In this document: one piece after another, positions 23,515 to 44,447 of the stretch
How positions within the stretch are numbered: the stretch's first letter is position 1
How the letters are laid out: every line of letters begins with the position of its first letter
Origin: Liolophura sinensis
Lineage: Eukaryota; Mollusca; Polyplacophora; Chitonida; Chitonidae
Assembly: GCF_032854445.1 (NCBI RefSeq)
Contig: NC_088295.1
Location: forward strand, 36,054,510-36,118,509
Direction: 5' to 3'
DNA: 64,000 nucleotides
Position numbers and translations under genes: made by a program
Notes under the pieces: generated by a model
Databases searched by the model: none
The model's input: the letters and a program-made list of their open reading frames with translations, nothing else
Told to the model about the DNA's origin: nothing

Positions 23515-26164
23515 CTTTACGTCAAACCAAGGGAAGTAACCCTAACCAAACAAAACAGCATTTTGTCTCGGTACCAACGCGCATGCCTTTATTTACCTGC
23601 AAAGGCGACCAATTTTTATTACGTTAGATGTTCAAAGATTTTATCTTTGTTTTATTCAGAAATTGTCTTAAGTCTGAAAGACTTGCTTCATAACAGGTCA
23701 CTTCTCGTGCCGAAACTACTTCTGACAATACGTGTAGCTGTCTCTGCTTTAATCATTTCGTACATATCCCACAGCATGCCCTACACACACGTAGGTCATA
23801 TACAACTGTTTAGCCTATTCTGGGACTATTTAGTTGTCACAGGCCTACTTTACACCTCAGTCCACAAGTATTTCTTGAATGATGCAAACTTTCTGTAGAA
23901 ACACTTGGAAGGTGTCTGTGTATCAAGATTCACAGCTTGTGTTTTTTTAGGACTCTTTCACCGATGTCAAACCAAGATTTATATCTTCTTTTATTCTGAT
24001 TGGAGTTTTACGCCGTACTCAAGGATATTTCACTTATACGACGGCAGCCAGTTTTATTGTGGGAGGAAACTAGGCAGAGCCCAGGGGAAACCAACGTACG
24101 GCCGGAGAAGTCAGCATGAGCTGGACTTGAACTCACAGCGACTGCATTTAAGCGATTCTTAAAGACGCACAATAATTCTGCAAACAGAATGGACAATTTA
24201 ACAAGACAATGTTATCAGCCAAACGACCAATTTATTTCTCCATAACTCAAGTTAGTAAATATAGTTGAGCCATAAATGACAATTGTGTTGTATTTCCATT
24301 TATCCAAAAAAAAAAAAGAAAGAAAAGAAATGGAAAGTGATTTAACATGGCTTTAAACAATAAAAATCTGCATCTGACTTCAGAGGAAAAAAAGGTTGAA
24401 CTGAAATAAATACTGTTGAGAGAACGACTGAATTTCAATACCTTCTTTCTGTCTGAGCAAAATTATTTTTACAATGGTGTTATAGAAATTATGGATTGCT
24501 TTGACAGAATCTTTCTAGGAAATTAGTCGCAGCATTGTGCCGATCTTTGTGACTCCTTATTTCAAGTACTTCATGGTAACCTGACCTTGGCACAACAGCC
24601 TCATATCAATAACCTTACCCTAGTACAGCAACATATGTCACCATACGGAACAACTGCTGTATGGGAAGGGGACTCTTCACAACTGAGTTAGGCTTTATTA
24701 ATCCCTGACTGGAGACCTGACTACAACACCAAACCCTACCCTAGTCCACTGTCACATTATAACATGCTTAAGTGACCCAACACTTTTAACAGGATTAGTA
24801 TTCATTCATTCCATCAACCTTATGTCATTACACATGACATTACTCAAAAGCACTTCTTATCCAAGGGACAGAAATTTAATTCAACTTTTACATCAACAAA
24901 TTTCACATGGACAAAATGTCTTGTTTTCCTGTCCTCTCAAAGACCCACCAATCACTTGGTCGATCACACATATATAAAATATACAAAAGTACATAAATTC
25001 ACATAAGTCTTACTAAAGAGAAAGCAAGGGAAAAGCAAGAGGATGCATTTCTACAAATCATACAAGCTGTTGTCTCTTTTGTAGAAAAATTCCTGTACTC
25101 TACAGTGATTTAAATTGATGGTAATTATTTCCGGAAAACGGTGTAGATTATTGTACGTTTGGCGTACAAATATTTACATCTATTCTGCTGTGATTGGCCG
25201 TATAATAACCTATAGCATGCTGGTTCACAAAACAACACGACCAGTTCTAGATGATTAATATCAATCATCCCCCAAATTGAGCCATGAACTCAACCATGGA
25301 ATAATTATATCCATTAACATTTAATTTTTATCTTATTTAACGTCTTGTTTGACTGAGTAGTAAGTTGTCACAGGAGCACAACCAACCACTTTTGTTTCCA
25401 ATGGTACCAGAATAAAAAGCACAGAAATCCCCAGTGTATCAACAGCTTCATACACTAACCATTGTATATATTTAATCAGGTACATCTAAAGCAGTTGGCC
25501 TGGAAATTCATAAAAGACAAATAGTGAAGAACTAAAATTTATTTCCACCATCAGATTTGTAATACAGGCAATATACTGCAGCTGACCAAGTGCTAGCACT
25601 GACCAGAAGACACATCACACAACCATTTAAACAAAATATAATCCCATGATAAGCACACCTCCGAACTAGTTATCTATGATATTTGTGAACCCAAATTCAT
25701 ATCCAAGCATTTATGATTGTAATAGTTGTGGCTAGGTTTGCCTCATCTACAAACCCAGCTTAGCTTTCCCAGAAAACATTGCACCAAAGCACCAGGAATT
25801 ATCAAAAGGTGTGGAGGGATAATCATAACCGCCAACTTTGTTTTTTTCCATTTCAGCGATAATTTGTTCCAATATAGTAAATAACAGAAAATAACACACT
25901 GGCTGTTTCAAAGACCTGATTCAGATCAAGAGTTGTTGCCGTACTAGAAAACAGGCTCCTCCTGCTGGTGGGGAGAGGTTAAGACTGGATGTAGAGATTA
26001 ATATAAAGTGTCAGCTTGGGACATCTAAGGTCACCAATTGTCTACTGATGAAGGGCCAGTGGTGAATGGCTGTGCTGTACACAGCTGTGCCTGGTTCCCA
26101 GCCTGCCCCACATCACACACATATGGAAGCAAGGGTGGAGCCCCTCAACCCCTCACTCTCCTCT
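23515..26164. other. NDUFS6 upstream region and PP2A 3'UTR/intergenic
   Basis: Holds a MetaSINE-like copy (23995-24155) and a candidate minus-strand AATAAA for PP2A at about 25538-25543. The 111-codon plus-strand frame at 23563-23898 lacks recognisable features and is not called. Confidence 0.6.
23995..24155 (-). mobile_element. MetaSINE-like copy, 5'-truncated
   Basis: Contains the inverted tail block (GGAGTTTTACGCCGTACTCA) and body down to the B-box region (GACTTGAACTCACAGCG); the tRNA A-box end is missing. Confidence 0.85.
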
Positions 26165-34062
<7,898 letters not shown>

Positions 34063-34230
34063 TTTGAAGATGTTTTGAGATGATCACAGGGTTTGCTTGT
34101 TGTTACACTACTCTATATCTTGCACGATCCTATTAAACTTCGAATTCCCACATTAAATAGAAGAAATTTTTCACCGTCCGGTTTGCACTGGTCAGAAAAA
34201 TGGCCGCCTCAAAATTTGTCGGTGCGAGGG

Positions 34231-34244
34231 TAATGACGTCATTA
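34231..34244. promoter_or_regulatory. CRE palindrome upstream of the PP2A catalytic subunit gene
   Basis: TAATGACGTCATTA is a 14-bp perfect palindrome containing the full consensus CRE TGACGTCA (34234-34241), about 170 bp upstream of the PP2A ATG (34062). The mammalian PPP2CA promoter is known to have a functional CRE. A YY1-like AAAATGGCCGCC lies 30 bp away, at 34197. No TATA box is obvious. Confidence 0.6.
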
Positions 34245-35463
34245 CCAGCATATCATCAAACGATAGCTTTGTATATAAATGTGTGTAAATTGTATCAGAG
34301 GCGTATACATGGTTTGTATTTATCGAATTGGTGCAAAATGAGAGATTTCGATAAAAACGTTGAATGTTTAATTTTTAACAAATGTACGAGCCATCTTCTC
34401 CTTGAGTCGGTTTTTTGCAAAACCCTAATCGGGGAGAGTGGCAAGAGAAGATAACCTTGTATTCACTATTCGAACGACAATAATAAGTTAGAGTTGTCTT
34501 TCTATGGCTTAACAATGTGTTCATTTGTACTGGTATGCCACAAAGGAATTAGAAGTTGAAATACCATATAAAATCGCGATAAAATTTGACTATCCATTAA
34601 TTTTACTGTATTTTACTTTATTTCAAATCAACATGCCGTGTAGAAATTAGTTTGCCATAAGCAGTAGTTAGAACCAGTTAAGTCAAATAATATCTTACAG
34701 CTCGCCGAATCAATAACTTTACGGCAAACTCATCAGAATTACCCAAGACAATCAATAAATTGCATGTTCTACGTAATGTCGTAAATAAGTTGCAAGCAAA
34801 CGTCAAATCCATGATTACTTTTAACAATAATTCCACATGCACGGATCGTCTATGTAAAGACATTTCGCATTTAACATATCACATGTACTGAAACCAGACA
34901 TGTTATGCGTGTGTTCTCTTCTTTACCGGTATATCTGCGAGTATAAACGAGATGTAGGCCTAATAACGACGGAATAACTTCGACATTTTTTGATTTGTAT
35001 TTGCTTTAATATTTCACTCAATAGTTAACCAAAATTTTCCTATATTCTTCTACTTAGCAAGTCAACGTATCCTTTGTTTGGTACAATAAAAATACATTTT
35101 CACAAATCTTAAAAATTAAACACACATGCGTGATCGAATCACAATTTTATTCTGCTAAAAGTTATTCCGTCACGGTAATGAAATCATTAAATCAACTTGA
35201 AAATAAAAATACCATAATCATTTATTTTAGTATAACATTGTAATTTGTTTATGGTGCATTACTCATGACATGCAAATATATTTGTAAGCACAATACATTT
35301 ATACCCAAACCAAACACAGGTCGACCACACAGAAAAGCATATAAACCGAATGCATTAAATGCATTAAATGACTAGCTTTATAGGGACATACTGCCGACTG
35401 CCAAAATTTGTGCATTTTTTTAAACGTCATCTAGACCTACACATTGTTAAGACCTCCAGATGA

Positions 35464-35730
35464 TTTTTTTTTTTTTTTTGATTGGTGTTTTACGCCGTAC
35501 TCAAGAATATTTCACTTATACGACGGCGACCAGCATTATGGTGGGTGGAAACCGGGCACAGCCCGGGGGAAACCCACGACCATCCGCAGGTTGCTGGAAG
35601 ACCTTCCCACTTACGGCCGGAGAGAAAGCCAGCATGAGCTGGACTTGAACTCACAGCGACCGCATTGGTGAGAGGCTCCTGGGTCATTACGCTGCGCTAG
35701 CGCGCTAACCGACTGAGCCACGGAGGCCCC
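35464..35730 (-). mobile_element. full-length MetaSINE-like element with target-site duplication
   Basis: A tRNA-like head with A and B boxes, the conserved central block and an A/T tail are all present on the minus strand. The 12-bp duplication ACCTCCAGATGA lies at 35452-35463 and 35731-35742, showing LINE-type retrotransposition. Confidence 0.92.
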
Positions 35731-36062
35731 ACCTCCAGATGACTACTCACAGATACCTAACCTTTAGTGGACAATCAAATGTCCACCTTTACCCGGGGTT
35801 TCCCTTCAACACATCTAATCGCTCAAGTTGCTATATTTAGAAACATGGCCCAGGATTGACTTATTCTACTGATTTAACTCCCCTGGTAGCACCACCTGTT
35901 GTCTAGACGACTGTAGGCGTTCAATTAATTTCAAGTGTCAGACACTGCATTGCGTAGTAATCATCCAGCTTATCATGCAACTTGCTCAGTCTTCTACATG
36001 TAACTTCAGTTCTGCTTTACAGATCGTTGGGCATTGCTAATATTTTATATACATGATCAGTA

Positions 36063-36397
36063 GAGTGAGTGAGTGCTTGGGGTTTAACGTCGTTCTCAAC
36101 AATTTTTCAGTCATATGACGACGAAGGAATCATTAGGGTGCATGTACGTGTAATGTGCCTCCTTGTTGCAGGACGGATTTCCACCGCTCTTTTATTTAGT
36201 GCTGCCTCACTGAGACGACTTACCGAAGGCAAGCAAGCCGCCCCGCCCGAGCCATTATACTGATACGGGTCAACCAGTCGTTGCACTATCCCCTTCATGC
36301 TGAACGCCAAGCGAGGAAGTTACAACTTCCTCTTTTAAAGTCTTAGGTGTGACTCGATCAAGGATTGATCCTGGATCTACCGGTCCCGAAGTCACAT
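36063..36397 (-). mobile_element. tRNA-headed SINE, second family, long copy
   Basis: The left end GAGTGCTTGGGGTTTAACGT is the inverted tail; the right end GATTGATCCTGGATC is the inverted B-box region. The body has TTGTTGCAGGACGGATTTCC and the GCAAGCAAGCCGCCCCGCCC block, and looks well preserved. Confidence 0.8.
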
Positions 36398-36764
36398 GAT
36401 CAGTAGAAAGGTAGATCGTATTTCAGTCTGCCATACTGTTTTGGCTAGTACATGTGCGATCCACAAGCGAACGTTGCATTGTGGGAGTCTATGTGCTGCC
36501 TCATTTTCATCTGAACTCGTCGGGCGAACAGTTTACACAAATGACGGATTTCCTCTATTAACTCAGTTTATTGGCATTTTCGAAAAACATTGGCTGCCGG
36601 CGTTTAGCTGGGGGTCAAATGTCAAGCTCATTTTTGTATTTAGCTGAACCAACTAATAAAATCTGAAAGAACCGTAGACAACTATAACACGTGAAATTGC
36701 AATCAATGATTCTATCATTTTCACATTCTTGTCTGCTGTTTCGTCCGATGTTAATTTAATTTCA

Positions 36765-36960
36765 GGTTTAACAGTTAACTTTTCTGGACACTGCACATAT
36801 AATTATCTTTTCTGGACTCTGTATCGTTATAACTTGTGTGGATGTTGTTTTTCTGTCTGTTGAACGGTTTCCTCTGTGTTGAACGGTAAGCTCTTCTGGA
36901 CGATGGACCGTTGGCTTTCCTGGATTAATGTTTCTGAACATTGTACTGTTAACGTGCACG
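36765..36960. repeat. degenerate tandem repeat, about 26 bp
   Basis: Variants of TTTTCTGGACACTGCAC and GTTAACTTTTCTGGA recur about six times with many changes. Confidence 0.4.
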
Positions 36961-38199
36961 ACTTATTTTCCACATCGCCATTCTCTCCGTTGTGGATCGT
37001 GTTCAGTTCTGCCTTTTCTCTTTGTTTTCTTTTCCTCTTGTGGCTCATATGTCATGGAGTAAATTTGCCTTAAATAGATTGCGGCTTCCTTGTTGCCCCT
37101 CCCTGGCAGTTCTACACAATTTGTTTACCTTCGAAGTAATTAGGAATGAAAGCTGCATATGTACAACTCCCCCCCCCCCAAAAAAAACCATTAAAATAAA
37201 AGACAGCAATGCACTATACTAAATGTATATAGGCCTATGTCTTGGGAGAGTATCCGAATTTTATAAACCTTACATTTTTGTACATGTAATCGAGATATCG
37301 CAGTTATATAATGTAAATATATATAATAATTTTTTCTATAAAGGGACAGCAATGAGTTTGTTGTGTATATTAAGGCCTCGAACTATGGAATTAATTAGTA
37401 CATGGTACAGTTAACAAGTATGCACGTCAGATAGAAATAACTGACCGTTTAGGTCTGTTTTCACCCAACAAACAAAAAATTCAAATTCTTTGTTCTCTTT
37501 TGTTTTAGTATTCATATACAGAACTGGAAGTAGTTCGACAGTTTACATCCAACAAACAAGAGAGAGATACAGTACGTAAGTCTTGGATGGTTAAATGCCC
37601 GGAAGACGTATATTATGTCGACAAATTTGTTTCAAGAGAGCTGGTTCTTGAAGGGTTACAATTTAGACTGAAGTCCTGTCCTATTATGGTTGAACAAATC
37701 AGTCATCGCGAAGGAAATGAACTCGCCATGCCATGTAGTAAAATAAAATAAAAAACTGGCCTTTTGCATTGATGCATATTCAATTTTTGAAATAGAGACT
37801 GTATTCTGCACCAAATATATGCTAACCTCTATTAAATCAGCTGGAACTTGAAAGTGAAAAAGCGTTAATACCATGATCAGTTTTCTGAATTTATGAATGA
37901 CGCCATTAATACCCAGGCGACGTTAGCATTTGTGGTCTCATTCCATGAAAGGATCTTTCACTCTTACAAAGCCCTGATGGAGTTGTTATAAAAAAACAGA
38001 CCAGATAAGAACTCAATGGCTAACTCTGGTGTATGAAAAATGCAAATACTCCTAGAAAAAGTAGAAAAAATTAAACTGAAGAGCCAAGCACATCTTCTGT
38101 AAGGGTTTTCTTTAAACCGAGCATCCCTTTTTATATTGTATGTCTCGATGAAAAGATGGTGGTTGAATTTTCCATCTGATATCAAGGATGTGTCTATAT

Positions 38200-38408
<209 letters not shown>

Positions 38409-38601
38409 GTCACGTGTGGAAACATGCAATAGTTTCAACAATTCAACAAATATTATAATCTTGGTTGTTTTCGGAAGAGGGATGAAAACAGGGTAGACAA
38501 AACTTTAATTCAGTTTGCACCCGTGTGTCTCGAGCTATGTGTGATGAGCCATGTGTCACGAGCCGTCTGTCACTAGGCCGGTATTGTTACACGACGTTAG
38601 T

Positions 38602-38607
<6 letters not shown>

Positions 38608-38679
<72 letters not shown>
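38608..38679. repeat. (TA)n microsatellite, about 72 bp
   Basis: Pure TA dinucleotides about 200 bp from the previous tract. Confidence 0.97.
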
Positions 38680-38682
<3 letters not shown>

Positions 38683-39297
38683 ACAATGTTTGTACAATAG
38701 CGGTAACACATTCCCTCTCGGAGCTCGATCCTCTCACGGAGTACTGTAATTCTTGTTTAATCCCCTGCATTCACGCATTTCATGACTTTTGCAGACGGAT
38801 TGGTCAAGCCGTATTTAAGATGTCTGCTGTATGTGTATACAGAGACATGGCGGTAACCTCATGCCCCTCCGTCCATAGTAACTCTGTGCCCCAGAGAAAC
38901 CCATTTGCCCTTCATTTCGCACCTCTCAAACAAAGGAGATATCATAACTTAAACCCCAAAGAAATCACCGTGGTAACCCGCAGAAGTGGATAATATCCCT
39001 GGGTAAAACTTTCAGTTCTATGAATATATAAATAAGTAGAAAACATCAAACGTGTATATCATCGAAACACGAAAACCCAATAAATCTGTTCATGTCGTCC
39101 ATCGACACTCCACCTACCCTGGTAACCTCTGCTCATGGCTTGATAGGAGTAGCTGACTACAGTGATTCTATTGGTCATAATGAAAGGTCATTTTGCTTCG
39201 CTGAATTTCAGATTTTCCAGTTGATCTATTTATCACAAAAGTCACCAAAGGGCGCACCATCGCAACTTTGCCATGTCTGCATGTTCGTCTGTCATCG

Positions 39298-39425
39298 ATT
39301 TATTTATTTATTTGATTGGTGTTTTACGCCGAACTGAAGAATATTTCACTTATACGACGACGGCCAGCATTATGGAGGGTGGAAACCGGGCAGCGCCCCG
39401 GGGAAACCCACGTCCATCCGTAGCT
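39298..39425 (-). mobile_element. MetaSINE-like copy, truncated
   Basis: (ATTT)n, the GATTGGTGTTTTACGCCGAA block and the central body to CCCACGTCCATCC are present; the tRNA head is absent. Confidence 0.85.
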
Positions 39426-39663
39426 GTCATCGATTGTTTGACCACAAACACGGCGGATGACAATATCAGGGTGATTGTTGACAAAATAACAGGGTGAGAT
39501 AGTCAAAATTTTAATTTCTGCTAATAGGGGCTACTAATAGCATGTCAAGTCTTATTTCCAATTTTGACAGAAAAGGCTACATCAAATCTGCCCCTTATTG
39601 GTGAAATTCAAAATTTCACCAGTAGTCTCATCACAGCTTTTTTTTAACATCGCAATTTAAGGC

Positions 39664-41085
39664 ATACCGAGCGTTGAGGGAAAGGGAAAAACCAGGTTGT
39701 GTAGAGAGAAAGTTTGATGGGGAGAGAGAAAGCTTGGTTGAGTAGGTAGAAAACTTGATTGGGTAGGTAGAAAACATGGCTGAACAGGGAGAAAAGTTGG
39801 TTGAACAAGAATCAACCAATTGGCTGAGGAGAGAGAAACCTGGTCAAGTAGGGAGAAAACATAGCTGAACCTGGTTGAGAGGGAAGAATAGCCAGATGTG
39901 TACGGGGAAAAAACCTGGTTGAGCGGGAAGAATACCCAGATATGTAGGGGGAAAAACCTGGTTGAGCGGGAAGAATACCCAGATGTGTAGGGGGAAAAAC
40001 CTGGTCGAGCGGGAAAAAAAACCCACGTGTTGTGAGAAAAACATGGTTGAACGGAAGAAAACCCAGAAATGTAAGAGAAAAACCTGGCCGAGCATGAAGA
40101 AAACCCAGACGTGTAAGGGAAAAAATCTGGTTGAGCGAGAGTAAAACCCACATGTGTAAGGAGAAAACCTGATCAAGCGGGAAGAAAACCCACATGTGTA
40201 GGGAAGTAAACCTGGTTGAACAGAAGAAAACCCACATGTGTTGGGGGAAAAACCTGGTTGAGCGGGACGAAAACCCACATGTCTAGGGAAAAACCTGGTC
40301 GAGCGGGAAGAAAACGTACATGTGTGGGGGTAAACCTGATTAAGCGGGAAGAATACCCACATGAGTGGGGGAAAAATGTGGTTGAGTGGGAAGAAAATCC
40401 AGACGGGTAAGGGAAAAAACCTGGTGGAGCAGGAAGAAAAGCCACATGTATTGTGTGAAAAACATGGCTGAGCATGTGAACACCTGGCTAAGCATGTGAA
40501 CACCCAAGCATGTAAGGCAAAAAACCTGGTCAACCATGAAGAAAACCCAGACGTGTAGGGGGAAACCTGGTTGAGCGGGAAGAAAATCCACATGTGTAGG
40601 GGGAAAACCTGGTTGAACGGAACAAAACCCAGGTGTGTATGGGGAAAAACCTGGTTGAGCGGGAAGAAAACCCACGTACTGGGGGGAAAAACCCTACTGA
40701 GCGGACAGAAACCCACTTGTGAAAGGGGGTTAACTCGATTAAGCGGAAAAAAACCCACATGTGTTGGGGGAAAAAACTTAGATGAGCGGGAAGAATACCC
40801 ACATGTGTAAGGGGAAAACCTAGTTGAGCGGGAAGAAAATCAGGACGCGTAAGGGAAAAAACCTTGTTGAGCTGGAAGAAAACCCACACGTGTTGTGAGA
40901 GACATCTAGTTGAATGGAAGAAAACCCAGACGTGGAAGGGAACAACCTGATCGAGCATGAAGAAATCCCAGACGTGTAAGGGGAAAAACCTGGTCGAGCA
41001 GGAAGAAAACCCACAAGTGTGAGGTGAAAAACCTGGTTTTGCGGGAAGAAAACCCACATGTGTAGGGGGGAAAACCTAGTTGAAA
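39664..41085. repeat. 1.4-kb minisatellite: 21-bp monomers grading into 42-bp dimers
   Basis: The first 200 bp or so repeat 20-22-bp monomers such as ACTTGATTGGGTAGGTAGAAA. From about 39880 the unit is a 42-bp dimer, AAACCTGGTTGAGCGGGAAG followed by AAAACCCACATGTGTAGGGG, in roughly 28 imperfect copies. As 21 and 42 are multiples of three, frames of up to 304 codons are open on the minus strand in several phases. They translate to monotonous Phe/Pro/Gln repeats and I do not regard them as genes. Confidence 0.92.
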
Positions 41086-41599
41086 AAACCTGTCCTGTCC
41101 ATCATATGACTTTTATCGACAGACAAAAGGTAAGCGGAACCCAGGAGCAGAAATGATATGATCGACAACCAACCTAAGAGTAAAAGCGTGGTGAGCAACA
41201 GAGGAACAAGATGGCAAGCGGAATGTCGTAATGAAATGTATATGATGGCTATCAAAACATACGGTAAGAGAGATATCCAGACAATAATGATATAAGCATA
41301 CAAAAAAAGATTGTAATTGTTTCGGACTAAATTTTTTTAGCATTAAATGCATTCATTTTATGTACAGTCCAAAAGGATTTTAATGGGGGTTTAAGATACT
41401 TTTATTAGTAGTCCTTTAGCGAACATAACCACAGACCAGGTGCTGCCTTATACTTTAATATGCAGTTATTGTCACAGATTGTCAAAGAATTGTTCACTTA
41501 CTGTTATAGTAAGCCATGATAAATAGCTGTCATTTGTATTTAATTATTTGCCAACAACATGTATAGCACTGCCCTCGCTGTTGTGTTACCCTCCATGCT

Positions 41600-41841
41600 G
41601 GAGTCGGCCTGCTTGGCCGAGAAGGTCGCCGAGACTGCCAGCACGGCGCAATGACCCATGGGCCTCTAATCAATGCTGTCATTGTAAGTTGAAGTCGTGC
41701 TGGCTTTCTGTCGATCGTACGTGAAATACAACAGCAACTTGAGGATGGTCGTGGGTTTACCCGGTTTCCTCCCACGAAAATGGTACCGTCGGATAAGTGA
41801 AATATTCTCGAGTACGGCGTAAAACACCAGTCAAAATAAAT
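41600..41841 (+). mobile_element. MetaSINE-like copy, diverged, near full length
   Basis: Head GCCTGCTTGGCCGAGAAGGT, B-box region TGTAAGTTGAAGTC, block GAGGATGGTCGTGGGTTTAC and tail GAGTACGGCGTAAAACACCA are in order, with many substitutions. Confidence 0.8.
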
Positions 41842-41950
41842 ATGTAAATCCATGCCGGAGTCCTCTTGTAGGCTATTAAGATTTTATCATGTTGGCATGT
41901 GCTTTTTGTGAACTCAAGCGAGTGTATTTATTTTTAGCACTTAAAAAACA

Positions 41951-42835
41951 GACCCGCTTGCACAAAGAGATCGTAGCTACAACCGATTGCAGACGCTACA
42001 ATTGAGTTTACAATTGATTGTAAAAATAAGTTGCGCTGCTTGCACATAGGAAATGTGAGGTGATTGTTAATTTTGAAATTACAATACAAGGTGGTCCAAA
42101 TTTGACTCGTACATAAAAGTGACATGTGTAAATGGACAATGTAGCGATCAATGACTTTACTTGCCTTCATTTTTAAAAGAACTCTACATCATAATGATTC
42201 AGCAGCTAACAACATGGGCAGAAGACTTGACATAACTGGACACAGAACACGGAAAAATAGTCCAATCTCAACCAAACAACGTTCGATAGTCGATGGTGGG
42301 AATATGGTGGCTCCAGCGGCTTTCATCGCTGAGAAATCAAGCCAGCACTGACGTCCGCCGGTCAATTCCCTTTAACCGGACTTGTCCGACTGAACAAAAG
42401 ACCCACAAACTTAGGGATTTCCGGCTTCGTGTAAGCCAAGTGAAAGCATGTTTGTCATCAGTGTAAAGCTTAATGTGTTGAACGAACGCCGTTTGGATGA
42501 GATTAGTCTATCTTTCCGTATTTTGTGTCCAGTCACGTAAAGTTGGGTCTTCTGTCCTCGGCATTGGAATTATGTATATTAAGTATAAATAGCGATCGGG
42601 CGATTATCGCCATCTACGGCTAACAACATGTGGAAAAATGCTCGTGACATCTATTTGAGACATCTGCATTACACATCTTTGCAACCCGAGTCGAAAAGTA
42701 CTAACAGGCTGTCTAATATTTGTATTTTGGGGGAATTGTAAATATTTACACCAGGTTCGACTCGATTGTAAATTATGATTGTAAGTTACAAATATCGTAG
42801 CTTACAATTCCTTCTTATAAGAGGGTGTCCACCGT
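41951..42835. mobile_element. possible DNA transposon or nested MITE-like sequence
   Basis: The left end CCCGCTTGCACAAAGAGATCG resembles the terminal repeat of the 18632 MITE, and TGCTTGCACATAGG recurs at 42029. The right part ends in ATCGTAGCTTACAATTCC and AAGAGGGTGTCC, roughly an inverted counterpart. The interior has no transposase frame that I recognise. Boundaries are uncertain. Confidence 0.3.
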
Positions 42836-43665
42836 AAGCTTAGGCTACCATCGAAATGTTAGAGATTTTACAAGCAACTTACGACCTCGTTGGGCAGCCC
42901 CCTGACATCCTTTACATACACTGTGCATCATCTAGAAGGCCAATCTGGCCTGATTGTAAATATGGTTTTCATCATTTCATGGCATTTTTATTCCGTGTAA
43001 AAACGCAAAAGAATGATGAAAATTCATACAAAGAATGAGGTTCTACGGTGGACTTTATGGGACTATACGGGACAAGGTGAAGTAAAGTGACGTCACCGAT
43101 TCTTTTTAACTGCTGATTGCTATATTTCTACGTTTAATATCATATATACCTAGTACTACAGGTATACCTTTTATAGTCTGGAAATATAACAGTTGGAGGC
43201 TGTTAAAATACTACATATAATTCCTTAACGTCTGTGACTTTAATAGAATTGAAAAGGCCCCCGTCAATGATATCAGCATTTATACACGATGATAAAAGGT
43301 AGAAAAAATCGTAAAAAACGTATTTTTGAATGTCCATGAAATGGCCTTTCAGATGATACGTACTTTGTTTAAATGTGGTCTCATGCTTTAATTGTGCTGA
43401 ATGAACTCTGAGTTTAGTCCAAGCCTGGCGAGAAAAACTGTCATCCCCATTTTTTGCTATAATTTTTTATCAGTTAACAAAGAATTAGTTATTGTCCCAC
43501 ATTGTCTACAGGTGCAATCCTACTATCCTGTTTGGGCTCATTGTGGGAGCCTGGCTGACATATTGGTTTACCGGAGATTCAACGACGGTTCCACATATTC
43601 TCTTCTCCAACTGAGTTATCCACAGCAACCACCGAGTTAAAGAGAGATATCTTTGCTATAAGCCT

Positions 43666-44447
43666 GGTGGTCGGTTGGGAACCAAATGTTCGGTTATGCG
43701 TCGGCAGTTCAGGCATAGCGAAGAACAAACGAATGCAACTTGTGTCCAGTACCATACTATGGCATTACTTCATTTTGTCTTTGCCTTGCTAAATTGAATT
43801 GGAGCTCTGGGGCAGTGAGTGTACTCGGGTGGCAAGTTTGTTTGAAAATGCGAGCACCTGCAACGCATTCGACAGCAAAATGCAGAAAATAAGTGGGAAA
43901 AAGTCATTACGTATCCAAGCCTGCTTCACATCGTGGAAATACCTGACTGGACACGAAACGGAAATTCGCAGGGAGTTCGCTTTCAGGGATTTTGTCCAAA
44001 AGAGGGCAAGGAAAGCTTTGGATAGTGCCCTGCAAGATCACTCTAAGTTGCTGGCCGTGTGCTCGTGGGTGTCCATGTACGCCGGGGAGACCGTGTTTAC
44101 ATTGACGTGTTGCCTGCACCGGAGAAGAGCTATTTCAGGGAAGCCTTGAACTTTATGCGAGCAAAATTTAAAGGTGCCATCTTTGTTGTGTGGCTCTAAA
44201 GGTATTCGTTGGGCCAAGGAAGCCCTGCTGTCCGCGGACACTGTTTGTAGAAACCGGTGAAGCCGCTGTAGACTTCGCGGTGTTGATGATATGTAATCAT
44301 ACGATCATGTCTATCGGAACGCTCGGCTGGTGGGCCACTTGGCTGGCCAATGGGACAACAATATACTACACGCACGCGTTTCAACCTGGCTTAGGCTCGG
44401 CGCGCCACACAGTGATGAAAGAGTACATGGCCACAGAACCCCATTAG
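43666..44447 (+). pseudogene. decayed glycosyltransferase family 11 (alpha-1,2-fucosyltransferase-like) gene
   Basis: GT11 enzymes transfer fucose from GDP-fucose to galactose on glycans in the Golgi lumen. Family landmarks occur in order: GGRLG then QMFGYASA near 43666-43715 (the N-terminal GGRLGNQMF-type motif), TSWKYLTGHETEIRREFAF near 43930, VGVHVRRGD near 44068 (the hallmark GDP-fucose site), GSKGIRWAKEAL near 44192 and DFAVLMICNHTIMSIGTLGW near 44270. They fall in different frames: five frame changes and one in-frame stop (about 43790) in under 800 bp. No membrane anchor is seen upstream. Either a host pseudogene or an assembly-damaged gene; the number of breaks favours a pseudogene. 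It is more GC-rich than its surroundings. Confidence 0.85.

Noticed and set aside
23563-23898. 111-codon plus-strand frame upstream of NDUFS6
   Set aside because: Composition is not coding-like and no domain or splice context supports it.
34200-34454. 84-codon plus-strand frame starting in a good ATG context opposite the PP2A promoter
   Set aside because: No homology, no clear donor, and the ATG overlaps a YY1-like element; more likely promoter DNA than a divergent gene.
39844-40758. 304-codon minus-strand frame full of Phe/Pro/Gln
   Set aside because: Lies wholly in a 42-bp tandem repeat whose period is divisible by three; several phases are open, so openness is not evidence of coding.
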